This document shows positions 1 to 6,322 of a DNA stretch of 15,353 nucleotides, in pieces. Both the position numbers and the translations under genes were made by a program. Below the pieces are notes generated by a model. It saw only the letters and a program-made list of their open reading frames with translations. It made no database searches and was not told where the DNA came from. Position 1 is the first letter of the stretch. Each line of letters starts with the position of its first letter. This stretch comes from DASTGO01 sp035719045 (GTDB lineage: Bacteria > Actinomycetota > Actinomycetes > Actinomycetales > Kineosporiaceae), in the NCBI GenBank assembly GCA_035719045.1, contig DASTGO010000433.1, positions 1 through 15,353 of the forward strand, written 5' to 3'.

Positions 1-1603
1 CCAGTTCGGCCAGGTGCTGCCTGAGCCGCGACCCTGCGCCGGCGGGGACGTCGGCGAAGTGCAACCCGAGGTCGCCCGCGTGACCGGCCGCGCTGCCCAC
101 CCGGACCACCTCGGCCGGCAACCGCAGGGGCCCGTCCGCCAGGTCCAGCTCCACCTGCACCTTGTCCCCGACGGCCAGTCCGGCGCTGACGCCCCCGGTG
201 GCGAACAGCCCGCCCGCGCTGAGGTCGTGCAACCGGACGGTGACGACGCGATCCCGGACCCGCACCCGGGCCGGCTCGTCGGTCGCCCATCGTGCGCTGG
301 ACCGGCGCTCCTGGAGTTCGGTGAGGTGGTCGGACTCGACCGCGCGCAGCCAGTCCAGCAGGGCGTCGGTCAGGCCGGCGGCCACCCCGCCGTACCGGTC
401 CGGGGACGCCATCAACTGCTGGGCCTCGTCGGACCTCCCGGACACCGCGGCGGTGAGCACGGCGGTCGTCTCCCGGTGGAAGTCCGCGTGCCGGCGCATC
501 ACCTCGGCCCGGCGGTCCTGGTCCGGGTCGTTCGCGGCGTCGCCGTGCAGCCACCTGCCGAACGGGCAGACGTCATCGCGGGCCACTGCCGCGAGGTCGG
601 TGCCGGGCTCCAGCACCCCGCTGGTGATGGCCTTGCGCAGCCGCTTCTTCCAGGCGGCGTGCGCGGCGACCGCCGCCCGCACCGGGTGCAGCTTGACGTC
701 TCCGCTCACCGAGGCGATCTCGGCCCGCTGGGAGGCCGCCGCGGTGCCCAGCCGGTCCAGCCACGAGCGTGCCCGGTCCAGGGCCTGGTCGGCGGTGGCG
801 GCGGCCTGGGCGGAGTTGCCGAGCGCGGCGTCCAACTCCCCTGCGGCGGCAGCGGTGTCAGCCGCCGACCGGGTGATCTCGGCGATGGCGGCGGTCTGCT
901 GCTCGACCGCCGCGGCGATGGTCTGCTGCAGCGCGTCCACCCGCTCCAGCACCTCGCCGATCCGCTCGACGGCGGCCCGGACCGCGTCGGCGTCCACGGC
1001 GAGCCGGCCGAGCTGCTCAGTGATCCGGCCGGTGGCCGTGCCGGTCTCGCCGGCGAGCTGCTTGACCTCCTCGGCCACCACAGCGAAACCCTTGCCTGCG
1101 GCACCGGCGCGGGCCGCCTCGATCGTCGCGTTGAGGGCCAACAGCCGGGTCTGGTCGGAGATGGCGGTGACGGTGCTGACCACGCCGTCGATCTGGGAGG
1201 TGGAGGACACCAGGCGGTCGACGCTCTCGCGGACCTGCTCGGTCACCTCCGCCGCCTCGGCGGTCACCCGGGTCGCCTCGGCGGCCGAAGCGGCGACCTC
1301 GCCCATGGCCTGCGCCATCTGCCCGGCGGCTCCGGCCACCGAGTCGGCCTCCTCGTTCACCCGGCCGCCGGCGGACGTGGCGATGGCGGCCGCCTCGGCG
1401 CTGTCCCGGGCGGTGTTGCCGATCAGGGCGAGGGAGTCGGTGAGGTCCTCGGCCGCCAGGGCCAGGTCGTCGCTGCGGGTCACCAGCCGGCGCAGCATCT
1501 CCGCATCGATGACGGCGGCGCCGTCGGCCCGGGTGCCGTCCTGCGCCTGCTGCCCCGGGTGGGGCCGGAGCAGACCCAGGCGCCCGCGGCGTGCAGCCTC
1601 CAT
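1..1603 (-). CDS. Soluble methyl-accepting chemotaxis protein with CZB and PilZ domains (3' end beyond left edge)
   Basis: Cytoplasmic chemoreceptor expected to signal to CheA/CheW. About 534 codons are present with no stop before the left edge. There is no transmembrane segment or HAMP domain: a polar N-terminus of about 40 residues leads straight into the signalling hairpin (about 40-290), whose tip reads DQTRLLALNATIEAARAG and then KGFAVVAEEVKQLAGET, matching the CheA-contact region of MCPs. Next comes a CZB domain (about 305-375) with the full zinc signature HAAW-x27-CPFGRW-x20-HADFH. The C-terminal part (about 432-520) is a PilZ domain with both c-di-GMP motifs, RSSAR and DLSAGG, followed by GDLGLHF. 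ATG at 1603 is chosen because GGGGAAGAGG lies just upstream; an adjacent in-frame GTG is an alternative. The ATG is divergent from the ABC operon. Known: CZB domains bind zinc and respond to redox or zinc; PilZ binds c-di-GMP. Inferred: two cytosolic inputs modulate taxis. Domain calls are strong; the ligand response is untested. Confidence 0.93.
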   Translation of the reverse strand, partial: MEAARRGRLGLLRPHPGQQAQDGTRADGAAVIDAEMLRRLVTRSDDLALAAEDLTDSLALIGNTARDSAEAAAIATSAGGRVNEEADSVAGAAGQMAQAMGEVAASAAEATRVTAEAAEVTEQVRESVDRLVSSTSQIDGVVSTVTAISDQTRLLALNATIEAARAGAAGKGFAVVAEEVKQLAGETGTATGRITEQLGRLAVDADAVRAAVERIGEVLERVDALQQTIAAAVEQQTAAIAEITRSAADTAAAAGELDAALGNSAQAAATADQALDRARSWLDRLGTAAASQRAEIASVSGDVKLHPVRAAVAAHAAWKKRLRKAITSGVLEPGTDLAAVARDDVCPFGRWLHGDAANDPDQDRRAEVMRRHADFHRETTAVLTAAVSGRSDEAQQLMASPDRYGGVAAGLTDALLDWLRAVESDHLTELQERRSSARWATDEPARVRVRDRVVTVRLHDLSAGGLFATGGVSAGLAVGDKVQVELDLADGPLRLPAEVVRVGSAAGHAGDLGLHFADVPAGAGSRLRQHLAEL

Positions 1604-1641
1604 CACGAACCTCTTCCCCTCGTCCCCGGATCTTCCCCGGG

Positions 1642-1670
1642 TTCTCGGAGCCGCCCCGGCCGGACTTGAG
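1642..1670 (-). promoter_or_regulatory. Possible FliA (sigma-28)-type promoter of the chemoreceptor gene
   Basis: On the minus strand CTCAAG (1670-1665) is separated by exactly 16 nt from CCGAGAA (1648-1642). This resembles the sigma-28 flagellar pattern (TCAAG/TAAA, 15-16 nt, CCGATAA), with one clear mismatch in the -10 element. The predicted transcript start near 1635 leaves a leader of about 30 nt that contains the ribosome binding site. The biological fit with a chemoreceptor gene adds weight, but this is a pattern match by eye. Confidence 0.45.
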
Positions 1671-1745
1671 GACATGATCACCGGCGACCCGGTGACGCGC
1701 CGACCACCGTGCGGATGGTCCCGGTCCGGGGTGGGCGGCCGGGGC

Positions 1746-1751
1746 CAGGCT
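1746..1751 (+). promoter_or_regulatory. -10 element of a leaderless promoter for the ABC operon
   Basis: CAGGCT fits the actinobacterial -10 core (C/T)AnnnT and ends exactly 6 nt before the ATG at 1758, so transcription would start at or near the A of the start codon. No convincing -35 element and no good Shine-Dalgarno sequence are visible, which supports a leaderless message. The same spacing occurs before three other genes in the window. Confidence 0.45.
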
Positions 1752-1757
1752 TGCGGG

Positions 1758-2678
1758 ATGAGCGCATCCGGGACGGACGCCGAGGTGGTCGTGCGGACGG
1801 TCGGGCTGACCAAGACCTATGGCCGGACCATCGCGCTTCGTGAGGTTGACCTCACGATCAACGCCGGCGAGGTGTTCGGCTATCTGGGGCCGAACGGAGC
1901 CGGCAAGACCACCACCATCCGGCTGCTGATGGGGATGCTGCGACCGACCGCCGGGCACGCCGAGGTGCTCGGCCATGACGCCTGGACCGGAGGGCTGGAG
2001 GTCCGCGGGCGGATCGGGTACCTGGCCGGCGAACCGGCCCTCTACGAGCGGCTCACCGGCCGCCAGCACGTGGAGTACTTCTCCTGGCTGCGGCGCCGGG
2101 ACCCCGCCGGCGACCGTGACCGCGCCGCCGCCATGGCGAAGCGGCTGGACCTCGACCTGTCCCGCCCTGCGCGCACCCTGTCCAAGGGCAACAAGCAGAA
2201 GCTGTCCATCGTGCTGGCGCTGATGTCCGCCCCGGAACTGCTCATCCTCGACGAGCCGACCACCGGCCTGGACCCGTTCGTGCAGCAGGAGTTCCATGCG
2301 ATGGTCCGCGAGCACACCGCGGGCGGCGGCAGCGTCCTGCTGTCCTCCCACGTGCTGGCCGAGGTGCAGCGGGTGGCGACGAGGATCGGCGTGGTGCGGG
2401 CCGGACGGCTGATCGCCGTGGAGCGGCTGGACACCCTGCGCGGACGGTCCCTGCACCACGTCACCGCCCAGCTCGCCGACCAGGTCGGCGCCGAGGAGTT
2501 CGCCGGTCTGCCGGACCTGCGCGACATCGAGATCAGCGACCACTCCTTCAGCTGCAGCGCCCCGCAGTCCGCACTGGACGGCCTGGTCAAGCAGCTCAGC
2601 CGGCACCCGATCGTCGACTTCTCCTGCACCGAGGCCGAGCTGGAGGAGACGTTCCTGGCCTACTACGCGGACCGGTGA
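1758..2678 (+). CDS. ABC transporter ATP-binding protein (ABC-2 type exporter)
   Basis: A 306-residue ATPase that would power the permease encoded 7 nt downstream. Walker A is GPNGAGKT at residues 44-51, the signature is the variant LSKGNKQKL (141-149) seen in NatA/CcmA-like export ATPases, Walker B is LLILDEP (161-167) and the switch His is H198 in SSHVL. The Q-loop position reads YLAGEPALY, with Glu rather than Gln, a common variant in this subfamily. The C-terminal 90 residues form the accessory domain of single-ATPase drug or polyketide exporters and end EETFLAYY, which fits that group. ATG 1758 is preferred to the in-frame ATG 1674, because homology begins near residue 10 and the promoter sits just before 1758. 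Substrate cannot be read from the sequence; efflux of a toxic or hydrophobic compound is the family's usual role. Confidence 0.95.
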   Translation: MSASGTDAEVVVRTVGLTKTYGRTIALREVDLTINAGEVFGYLGPNGAGKTTTIRLLMGMLRPTAGHAEVLGHDAWTGGLEVRGRIGYLAGEPALYERLTGRQHVEYFSWLRRRDPAGDRDRAAAMAKRLDLDLSRPARTLSKGNKQKLSIVLALMSAPELLILDEPTTGLDPFVQQEFHAMVREHTAGGGSVLLSSHVLAEVQRVATRIGVVRAGRLIAVERLDTLRGRSLHHVTAQLADQVGAEEFAGLPDLRDIEISDHSFSCSAPQSALDGLVKQLSRHPIVDFSCTEAELEETFLAYYADR

Positions 2679-2685
2679 GGCGACC

Positions 2686-3486
2686 ATGCTGCGGACCGTT
2701 GCCACCAAGACCCTGTTCGACCAGCGCCGGGCCCTGCTCGGCTGGGCGATGAGCCTGCTCGCCCTGGTCGGCATGTATGCCGCGATCTGGCCGAGCATCA
2801 AGAACCAGCCGTCGATGAACGACTTCCTCAACCAGATGCCGGAGGCGTTCCGGGCCCTGTTCGCCATGTCCGGGGCGGACATGTCCACCCCGGTCGGCTA
2901 CGTGCAGGTCGAACTGCTGTCCTTCATGGGCCCGATGCTGCTGCTCATCTACACCGTCACCTCCGGAGCCTCCGCCGTCGCGGGCGAGGAGGACCGGCAC
3001 ACCCTGGACCTGTTGCTGGCCAATCCGGTCGGCCGTGGCCGGGTGCTGGTGGAGAAGCTGCTGGCGATGGTCGCCGGGGCGGTGCTGCTGGCCGCGGTGC
3101 TCGCCGTCGCCCTGGTGGTGGAAGGGGCTCCGGCGGGGATGGACCTGCCGGTCGGCAAGGTGGTCGCCGCGATGGCCCACCTGTGCCTGCTGTCCCTGGT
3201 GTTCGGTGCGCTGGCCGCCGCCCTCGGCGCCGCGACCGGGCATGTCGGCGCGGCCCGCGGGATCCCGGCCGTCGTCGCGGTGGCCGCCTACGTGCTGAAC
3301 GGGCTGGGCGGTGTCGTCGACTGGTTGAAGCCGGTGCGCCAGCTCTCGCCCTTCTACCAGTACGCCGGGCACGACCCGCTGCGCAACGGGCTGTCCTGGA
3401 CCTCCGCCGGGATCGCGCTGGCCACCGTCGCGGTGCTGACCGTGGCCGCCGTGATCGCCTTCCGCCGCCGGGACGTCGCGGCCTGA
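2686..3486 (+). CDS. ABC-2 type transporter permease
   Basis: A 266-residue integral membrane protein, the partner of the upstream ATPase. About six hydrophobic segments are visible: near 17-36, 83-105, 130-148, 160-185, 192-212 and 240-260. The segment ending TSGASAVAGEEDRHTLDLLLANPV is diagnostic: the E-E-x-x-x-T-L-D-L-L-L-A-x-P-V region after the second helix is the conserved cytoplasmic coupling region of ABC-2 permeases. The N-terminus begins with an amphipathic stretch (LRTVATKTLFDQRRALLGW) typical of the family. The ATG is preceded by GAGG with 5 nt spacing, and the 7-nt gap to the ATPase stop indicates one operon. The usual role is export together with one ATPase dimer. The substrate is not identifiable. 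Confidence 0.92.
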   Translation: MLRTVATKTLFDQRRALLGWAMSLLALVGMYAAIWPSIKNQPSMNDFLNQMPEAFRALFAMSGADMSTPVGYVQVELLSFMGPMLLLIYTVTSGASAVAGEEDRHTLDLLLANPVGRGRVLVEKLLAMVAGAVLLAAVLAVALVVEGAPAGMDLPVGKVVAAMAHLCLLSLVFGALAAALGAATGHVGAARGIPAVVAVAAYVLNGLGGVVDWLKPVRQLSPFYQYAGHDPLRNGLSWTSAGIALATVAVLTVAAVIAFRRRDVAA

Positions 3487-3531
3487 CCGTGAGCAGCGGA
3501 TTCCGCGTCGCCGGGTGCCGGTGGCCGGGAC

Positions 3532-3537
3532 CACACT
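3532..3537 (+). promoter_or_regulatory. -10 element of a leaderless promoter for dinB2
   Basis: CACACT fits (C/T)AnnnT and ends 6 nt before the GTG at 3544. No Shine-Dalgarno sequence precedes that GTG, and an in-frame TGA at 3490 rules out an earlier start upstream of it. No SOS (LexA) box of the actinobacterial GAAC-N4-GTTC form is visible in the 57-nt spacer. Confidence 0.4.
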
Positions 3538-3543
3538 GGCCGC

Positions 3544-4569
3544 GTGGGCCGCTGGGTGCTGCACGTGGACCTCGACCAGTTCATCGCGGCGGTCGAGGTG
3601 CTGCGGGACCCCGGGCTGCGCGGGCGCCCCGTGGTGGTGGGCGGCGACGGCGACCCGGCCAGGCGGGGTGTCGTGGCCACCGCGTCGTACGAGGCCCGGG
3701 CGTTCGGGGTGCGGTCCGGGATGCCGATGCGGACCGCGGCGCGCCGACTGCCCCCGGAGGCGGTGTTCCTGCCCGCCGACAAGCCCGCCTACGAGGCCGC
3801 GTCGGCGGAGGTGATGGCCACGCTGCGGGAGTTCGACGCGATCGTCGAGGTGCTCGGCTGGGACGAGGCGTTCCTCGGCGCGGTCACCGACGACCCGGAG
3901 GCCCTGGCCCGCCGGATCCAGCGCCGGGTCAGGCAGGCCACGGCGCTGGACTGCACGGTCGGGATCGGCTCCAACAAGCTGCAGGCCAAGCTGGCCACCG
4001 GCTTCGGCAAACCGGCCGGGGTGTTCCGGTTGACCCACGCCACCTGGTTCGAGCAGCTCGGGGACCGGCCGACCGATGTGTTGTGGGGTATCGGGGTGAA
4101 GACGGGGAAGAAGCTCGCGGCGCTGGGGATCAGCACGGTGCGGGAGTTGGCGGCCGCCGACGAACAGCAGTTGGCCGGGGCGTTCGGGCCGACGATCGGG
4201 CCCTGGCTGGTCAGGGTCGGGCGGGGGCAGGACTCCTCGCCGGTGGTCGGTTCGCCGTGGGTGCCGAAGTCCCGCAGCCGGGAGTCCACCTTCCAGAGCG
4301 ATCTCACGGACTGGGAGCAGGTCCGCCGGGAGATCACCCGGCTGGCGGCCATGGTGGCGCAGGACGTCGCCGCGGAGGGCCGGCCCGCCGTCCGGGTGGT
4401 GGTCAAGGTCCGCTACGCCCCGTTCGTCACCCGGACCCACGGCGTGCCGCTGCCCGCCCCCACCCGGGACCCCGCCGCGTTGGAGCGGGGCGCGCTGGCC
4501 GCCCTCGAGGGGTTCACCGCCGACCGGCCGGTCCGCCTGCTCGGGGTCCGCGCGGAGTTCGCCCGCTGA
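3544..4569 (+). CDS. dinB2: Y-family DNA polymerase IV, DinB2-like, with aliphatic steric gate
   Basis: A 341-residue translesion polymerase. Palm and fingers carry the metal ligands D9 (HVDLDQF), and D107-E108 in GWDEAFLGA. The usual SxDEAYLD is replaced by GWDEAFLGA, a hallmark I recall from mycobacterial DinB2. A helix-hairpin-helix thumb lies at about 180-200 (WGIGVKTGKKLAALGI), and the little finger at about 240-341 starts at WVPKSRSRES. The residue aligned with the steric gate (Y12 of Dpo4, F13 of E. coli DinB) is I14. In M. smegmatis DinB2 this position is Leu and the enzyme readily uses ribonucleotides, so sugar tolerance is inferred here. No C-terminal beta-clamp motif (QxxLxLF-like) is visible; the protein ends RLLGVRAEFAR, again like DinB2. 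GTG 3544 is the first start after the in-frame TGA at 3490. Regulation is probably its own leaderless promoter, not the ABC operon. Confidence 0.93.
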   Translation: MGRWVLHVDLDQFIAAVEVLRDPGLRGRPVVVGGDGDPARRGVVATASYEARAFGVRSGMPMRTAARRLPPEAVFLPADKPAYEAASAEVMATLREFDAIVEVLGWDEAFLGAVTDDPEALARRIQRRVRQATALDCTVGIGSNKLQAKLATGFGKPAGVFRLTHATWFEQLGDRPTDVLWGIGVKTGKKLAALGISTVRELAAADEQQLAGAFGPTIGPWLVRVGRGQDSSPVVGSPWVPKSRSRESTFQSDLTDWEQVRREITRLAAMVAQDVAAEGRPAVRVVVKVRYAPFVTRTHGVPLPAPTRDPAALERGALAALEGFTADRPVRLLGVRAEFAR

Positions 4570-4660
4570 TCCGGGGCCGGAGCCGCCCGGTCCGCCGGCC
4601 CGCTGATCCCGGGCCGAAACCGACCTGCCTGCCGGACCACTGATCCGGCGGCGGGACTGC
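4566..4660 (+). repeat. Imperfect 37-bp tandem repeat overlapping the dinB2 stop codon
   Basis: CTGATCC begins at 4566, 4603 and 4640, exactly 37 nt apart. Units 1 (4566-4602) and 2 (4603-4639) agree at about 28 of 37 positions. The third keeps only the first part (CTGATCCGGCGGCGGG) before diverging. The TGA in the first unit is the dinB2 stop codon. No function is evident; it fills most of the spacer to the next gene and may be slipped-strand duplication. The same heptamer recurs in the 6247-6322 spacer. Confidence 0.6.
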
Positions 4661-4671
4661 GGGCGCGGCAG

Positions 4672-4677
4672 CAGACT
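4672..4677 (+). promoter_or_regulatory. -10 element of a leaderless promoter for the channel-like gene
   Basis: CAGACT fits (C/T)AnnnT and ends 6 nt before the GTG at 4684. There is no Shine-Dalgarno sequence in the intervening CTCCCC, so a leaderless transcript is the simplest reading. A -35 element is not recognisable. Confidence 0.42.
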
Positions 4678-4683
4678 CTCCCC

Positions 4684-5823
4684 GTGCCCAGCCCCGCCCG
4701 GTTCGCCGCGGACCTCGCCGCCCTGACCGCAGGGGCCGTGGTGGTGTGCGCCGTGGGCACCAGCCTGATCCGCACCCTGCTCATCCCCCGGGGGCGGCCG
4801 AGCCCGCTGGTGCGCTGCGTCGACCGGGCGGTGGACGGCACCTTCCGCACCCTGACCCGCCCGCTGACCCGCTACGGCACCCGCGACACCGTGCTGGCCG
4901 CCCAGGCGCCCACGACCCTCCTGCTGCAACTGCTCACCTGGCTGGCACTGGCCGCGGGCGGTTTCGCCCTGCTGCTCCTGCCGGTCACCAGGTCGCCGCA
5001 CACCGCACTGCGGGAGGCCGCCTCGTCCCTGCTCACTCTCGGCTTCACCAGCACCCACGGCTGGTGGGCGACGGTGACGGACGCCGCCGCCGCGGTGACC
5101 GGGCTGGTGGTCATCGCACTGCAGATCGCCTATCTGCCCATGCTGTACGGCGCGTTCAACCGGCGGGAGACCGACGTCACCCTGCTCGCGGTCCGGGCGG
5201 GCGAGCCGGCCTGGGGTCCGGAACTGCTGGCCCGCACGCACTTCGGCTTCCTCGGGATGGACCTGGCCACCTTCTACGGCAGCTGGGAGCGCTGGGCCGC
5301 GGACATCGCCGAGAGCCACGTCAGCTACCCGGTGCTGCTGCGCTTCCGCTCCCCCCGGCCGCTGGGGTCCTGGCTGGTCGGACTGGTCGCCGTGCTCGAC
5401 GCCGCGGCGATGCATCTGGCCACCTGTCCGCAGCAGGCCCCGGTCCAGGCCCGACTGTGCCTGCGCATGGGCTTCATCTGCCTGCGCCGGCTGGCCCGGG
5501 CGACGGAGCTGCCGGTCGACGAGGACCCACGCCCGGACGGTCCCCTGGAGCTGGGCGAGGACGAGTTCCGCGAGGGGTACCAGCGGCTGGTGGCGATCGG
5601 CTTCCCCGTGGAGAGGTCCGCGGAGCAGGCCTGGCCGCACTTCCGGGGCTGGCGGGTCAACTACGAGGCGGCCGCCTACGCCCTGGCCCGGGAGCTCGAC
5701 GCCGTGCCCGCCCGCTGGACGGGCCCCCGCCGGTGGACCGTCGCCCCGCTGGATCCGGTCCGTCCGCCGAACCGGACCCCCGAGGACCCCGGCGGCTCGG
5801 CCCGCACCCCTGCCGATGCCTGA
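4684..5823 (+). CDS. Three-helix membrane protein with degenerate ion-channel pore signature
   Basis: A 379-residue protein of unknown function. Hydrophobic segments lie at about 9-34, 77-101 and 130-156. Between the last two, residues about 108-125 contain SSLLTLGFTSTHGW, placed exactly where two-helix potassium channels (Ion_trans_2 type) carry the pore helix and the TVGYGD filter. Here the filter position reads TLGFTS, lacking the canonical GYG. The third helix continues into YLPMLYGAFNRRETDVTLLAVRAG, a junction I associate with actinobacterial channel-like hypotheticals. The remaining 200 residues look soluble, partly helical and Trp-rich, and end in a Pro-rich tail. GTG 4684 is the only sensible start. 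Visible: membrane topology and pore-like loop. Inferred: descent from a channel, with altered or lost ion selectivity. It stands alone, with its own promoter, after the repeat. Confidence 0.82.
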   Translation: MPSPARFAADLAALTAGAVVVCAVGTSLIRTLLIPRGRPSPLVRCVDRAVDGTFRTLTRPLTRYGTRDTVLAAQAPTTLLLQLLTWLALAAGGFALLLLPVTRSPHTALREAASSLLTLGFTSTHGWWATVTDAAAAVTGLVVIALQIAYLPMLYGAFNRRETDVTLLAVRAGEPAWGPELLARTHFGFLGMDLATFYGSWERWAADIAESHVSYPVLLRFRSPRPLGSWLVGLVAVLDAAAMHLATCPQQAPVQARLCLRMGFICLRRLARATELPVDEDPRPDGPLELGEDEFREGYQRLVAIGFPVERSAEQAWPHFRGWRVNYEAAAYALARELDAVPARWTGPRRWTVAPLDPVRPPNRTPEDPGGSARTPADA

Positions 5824-5923
5824 GGCCGGCCGGCGGGTCCCCCCGATCCTGCCTGGTCGCGGGGCCGCGTGAGCCCGGCCACGTCCGCCCGCCGGGGGAT
5901 CGCTGCCCGTGGGAGGCGCCGCC

Positions 5924-5929
5924 TAGACT
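5924..5929 (+). promoter_or_regulatory. -10 element of the promoter for the 83-residue membrane protein
   Basis: TAGACT is a good -10 match (TAnnnT). CTGCCC at 5902-5907 is a weak -35 candidate at 16 nt. The start site would be near 5936, giving a leader of about 60 nt, unlike the leaderless genes around it. Confidence 0.5.
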
Positions 5930-5937
5930 CTCCCCGA

Positions 5938-5969
5938 CCGGTGGGCGGCCGAGGGGCCGCCGATACCGG
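5938..5969 (+). other. GC-rich hairpin at the 5' end of the leader of the 5995 gene
   Basis: GGCGGCC (5944-5950) pairs perfectly with GGCCGCC (5955-5961) around a GAGG tetraloop. CCGGT (5938-5942) pairs with ACCGG (5965-5969) just outside, separated by a small internal loop, giving 12 base pairs. It starts within a few nt of the predicted transcription start. It could stabilise the 5' end, control translation, or act as a terminator for readthrough from 5823, although no T-tract follows it. The rest of the 171-nt spacer (5824-5994) shows no gene. Confidence 0.5.
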
Positions 5970-5994
5970 CCCGGCGAGGGACAGGACAGGGTAA

Positions 5995-6246
5995 GTGCGG
6001 ACGAATCAGCTCTTCACGCTCGCGGTGATCACGACCGTCGTCGGCGTGCTCCCCTGGTTCAGCTCGCTGCCGCTCGGGCTGAAGCTCTTCGGCGCGGTGC
6101 TCACCCTGGTCGGGCTGTTCGTCGCCTACCTGACCGGCTCGGTCATGCTGGCTGGGCGCAGGGCCCCGGCGGGCGGGGGCACGGGCGGCTGCGGTGCCTG
6201 CGAGACCTGCTCCTGCAGCACCGGCAGCGCGGCCCCGACCGTCTGA
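5995..6246 (+). CDS. Small membrane hairpin protein with CxxCxxCxC tail
   Basis: An 83-residue protein from a GTG start preceded by AGGACAGGG, a plausible ribosome binding site. Two hydrophobic helices (about 7-23 and 28-52) are joined by the short turn SSLPLG. Arg residues before helix 1 and after helix 2 (AGRR) predict both termini inside the cell. The tail is Gly-rich and then carries GGCGACETCSCSTG, a C-x2-C-x2-C-x-C cluster suited to binding a metal or forming thiol bridges. I do not recognise the family. Coding character is supported by sensible hydrophobic segments and a good promoter, leader and start. A role in metal sensing or trafficking at the membrane is only a guess. It is followed after 76 nt by an independently promoted dipeptidase gene. 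Confidence 0.8.
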   Translation: MRTNQLFTLAVITTVVGVLPWFSSLPLGLKLFGAVLTLVGLFVAYLTGSVMLAGRRAPAGGGTGGCGACETCSCSTGSAAPTV

Positions 6247-6286
6247 TCGGCCGACCGGCCACCTGATCCGGCCGGCCGCCTGATCC
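6243..6286 (+). repeat. Triplicate CTGATC(C/G) motif after the small membrane gene
   Basis: CTGATC(G/C) begins at 6243, 6263 and 6280, each followed by a GGCC-rich stretch of similar sequence in the first two units. The first copy contains the TGA stop of the 83-residue gene, just as the dinB2 stop lies in the first of the three CTGATCC copies at 4566. Spacing is less regular here (20 and 17 nt). No function is known to me. Confidence 0.45.
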
Positions 6287-6310
6287 GACCATCGCCGCGG
6301 CGGGGTCTGC

Positions 6311-6316
6311 GACGAT
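6311..6316 (+). promoter_or_regulatory. Possible -10 element of a leaderless promoter for the dipeptidase
   Basis: GACGAT keeps the A at position 2 and T at position 6 of the TAnnnT consensus and ends 6 nt before the GTG at 6323. It is the weakest of the four leaderless candidates because position 1 is G. The spacer CGGCCG contains no Shine-Dalgarno sequence. Confidence 0.33.
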
Positions 6317-6322
6317 CGGCCG

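Noticed and set aside
162..1757. Long plus-strand open frame continuing upstream of the ABC ATPase, rich in Ser/Ala/Arg
   Set aside because: It is antisense to the chemoreceptor, has no domain sense, and is the third-position shadow of a real gene; only the part from 1758 is the ATPase.
1674..1757. Earlier in-frame ATG for the ABC ATPase
   Set aside because: The 28 added residues are not family-like, and the -10 element sits between the two starts.
2596..5640. 1014-codon minus-strand open frame
   Set aside because: Gly/Arg/Gln/His-rich shadow antisense to the permease, DinB2 and the channel-like gene, all of which have clear motifs on the plus strand.
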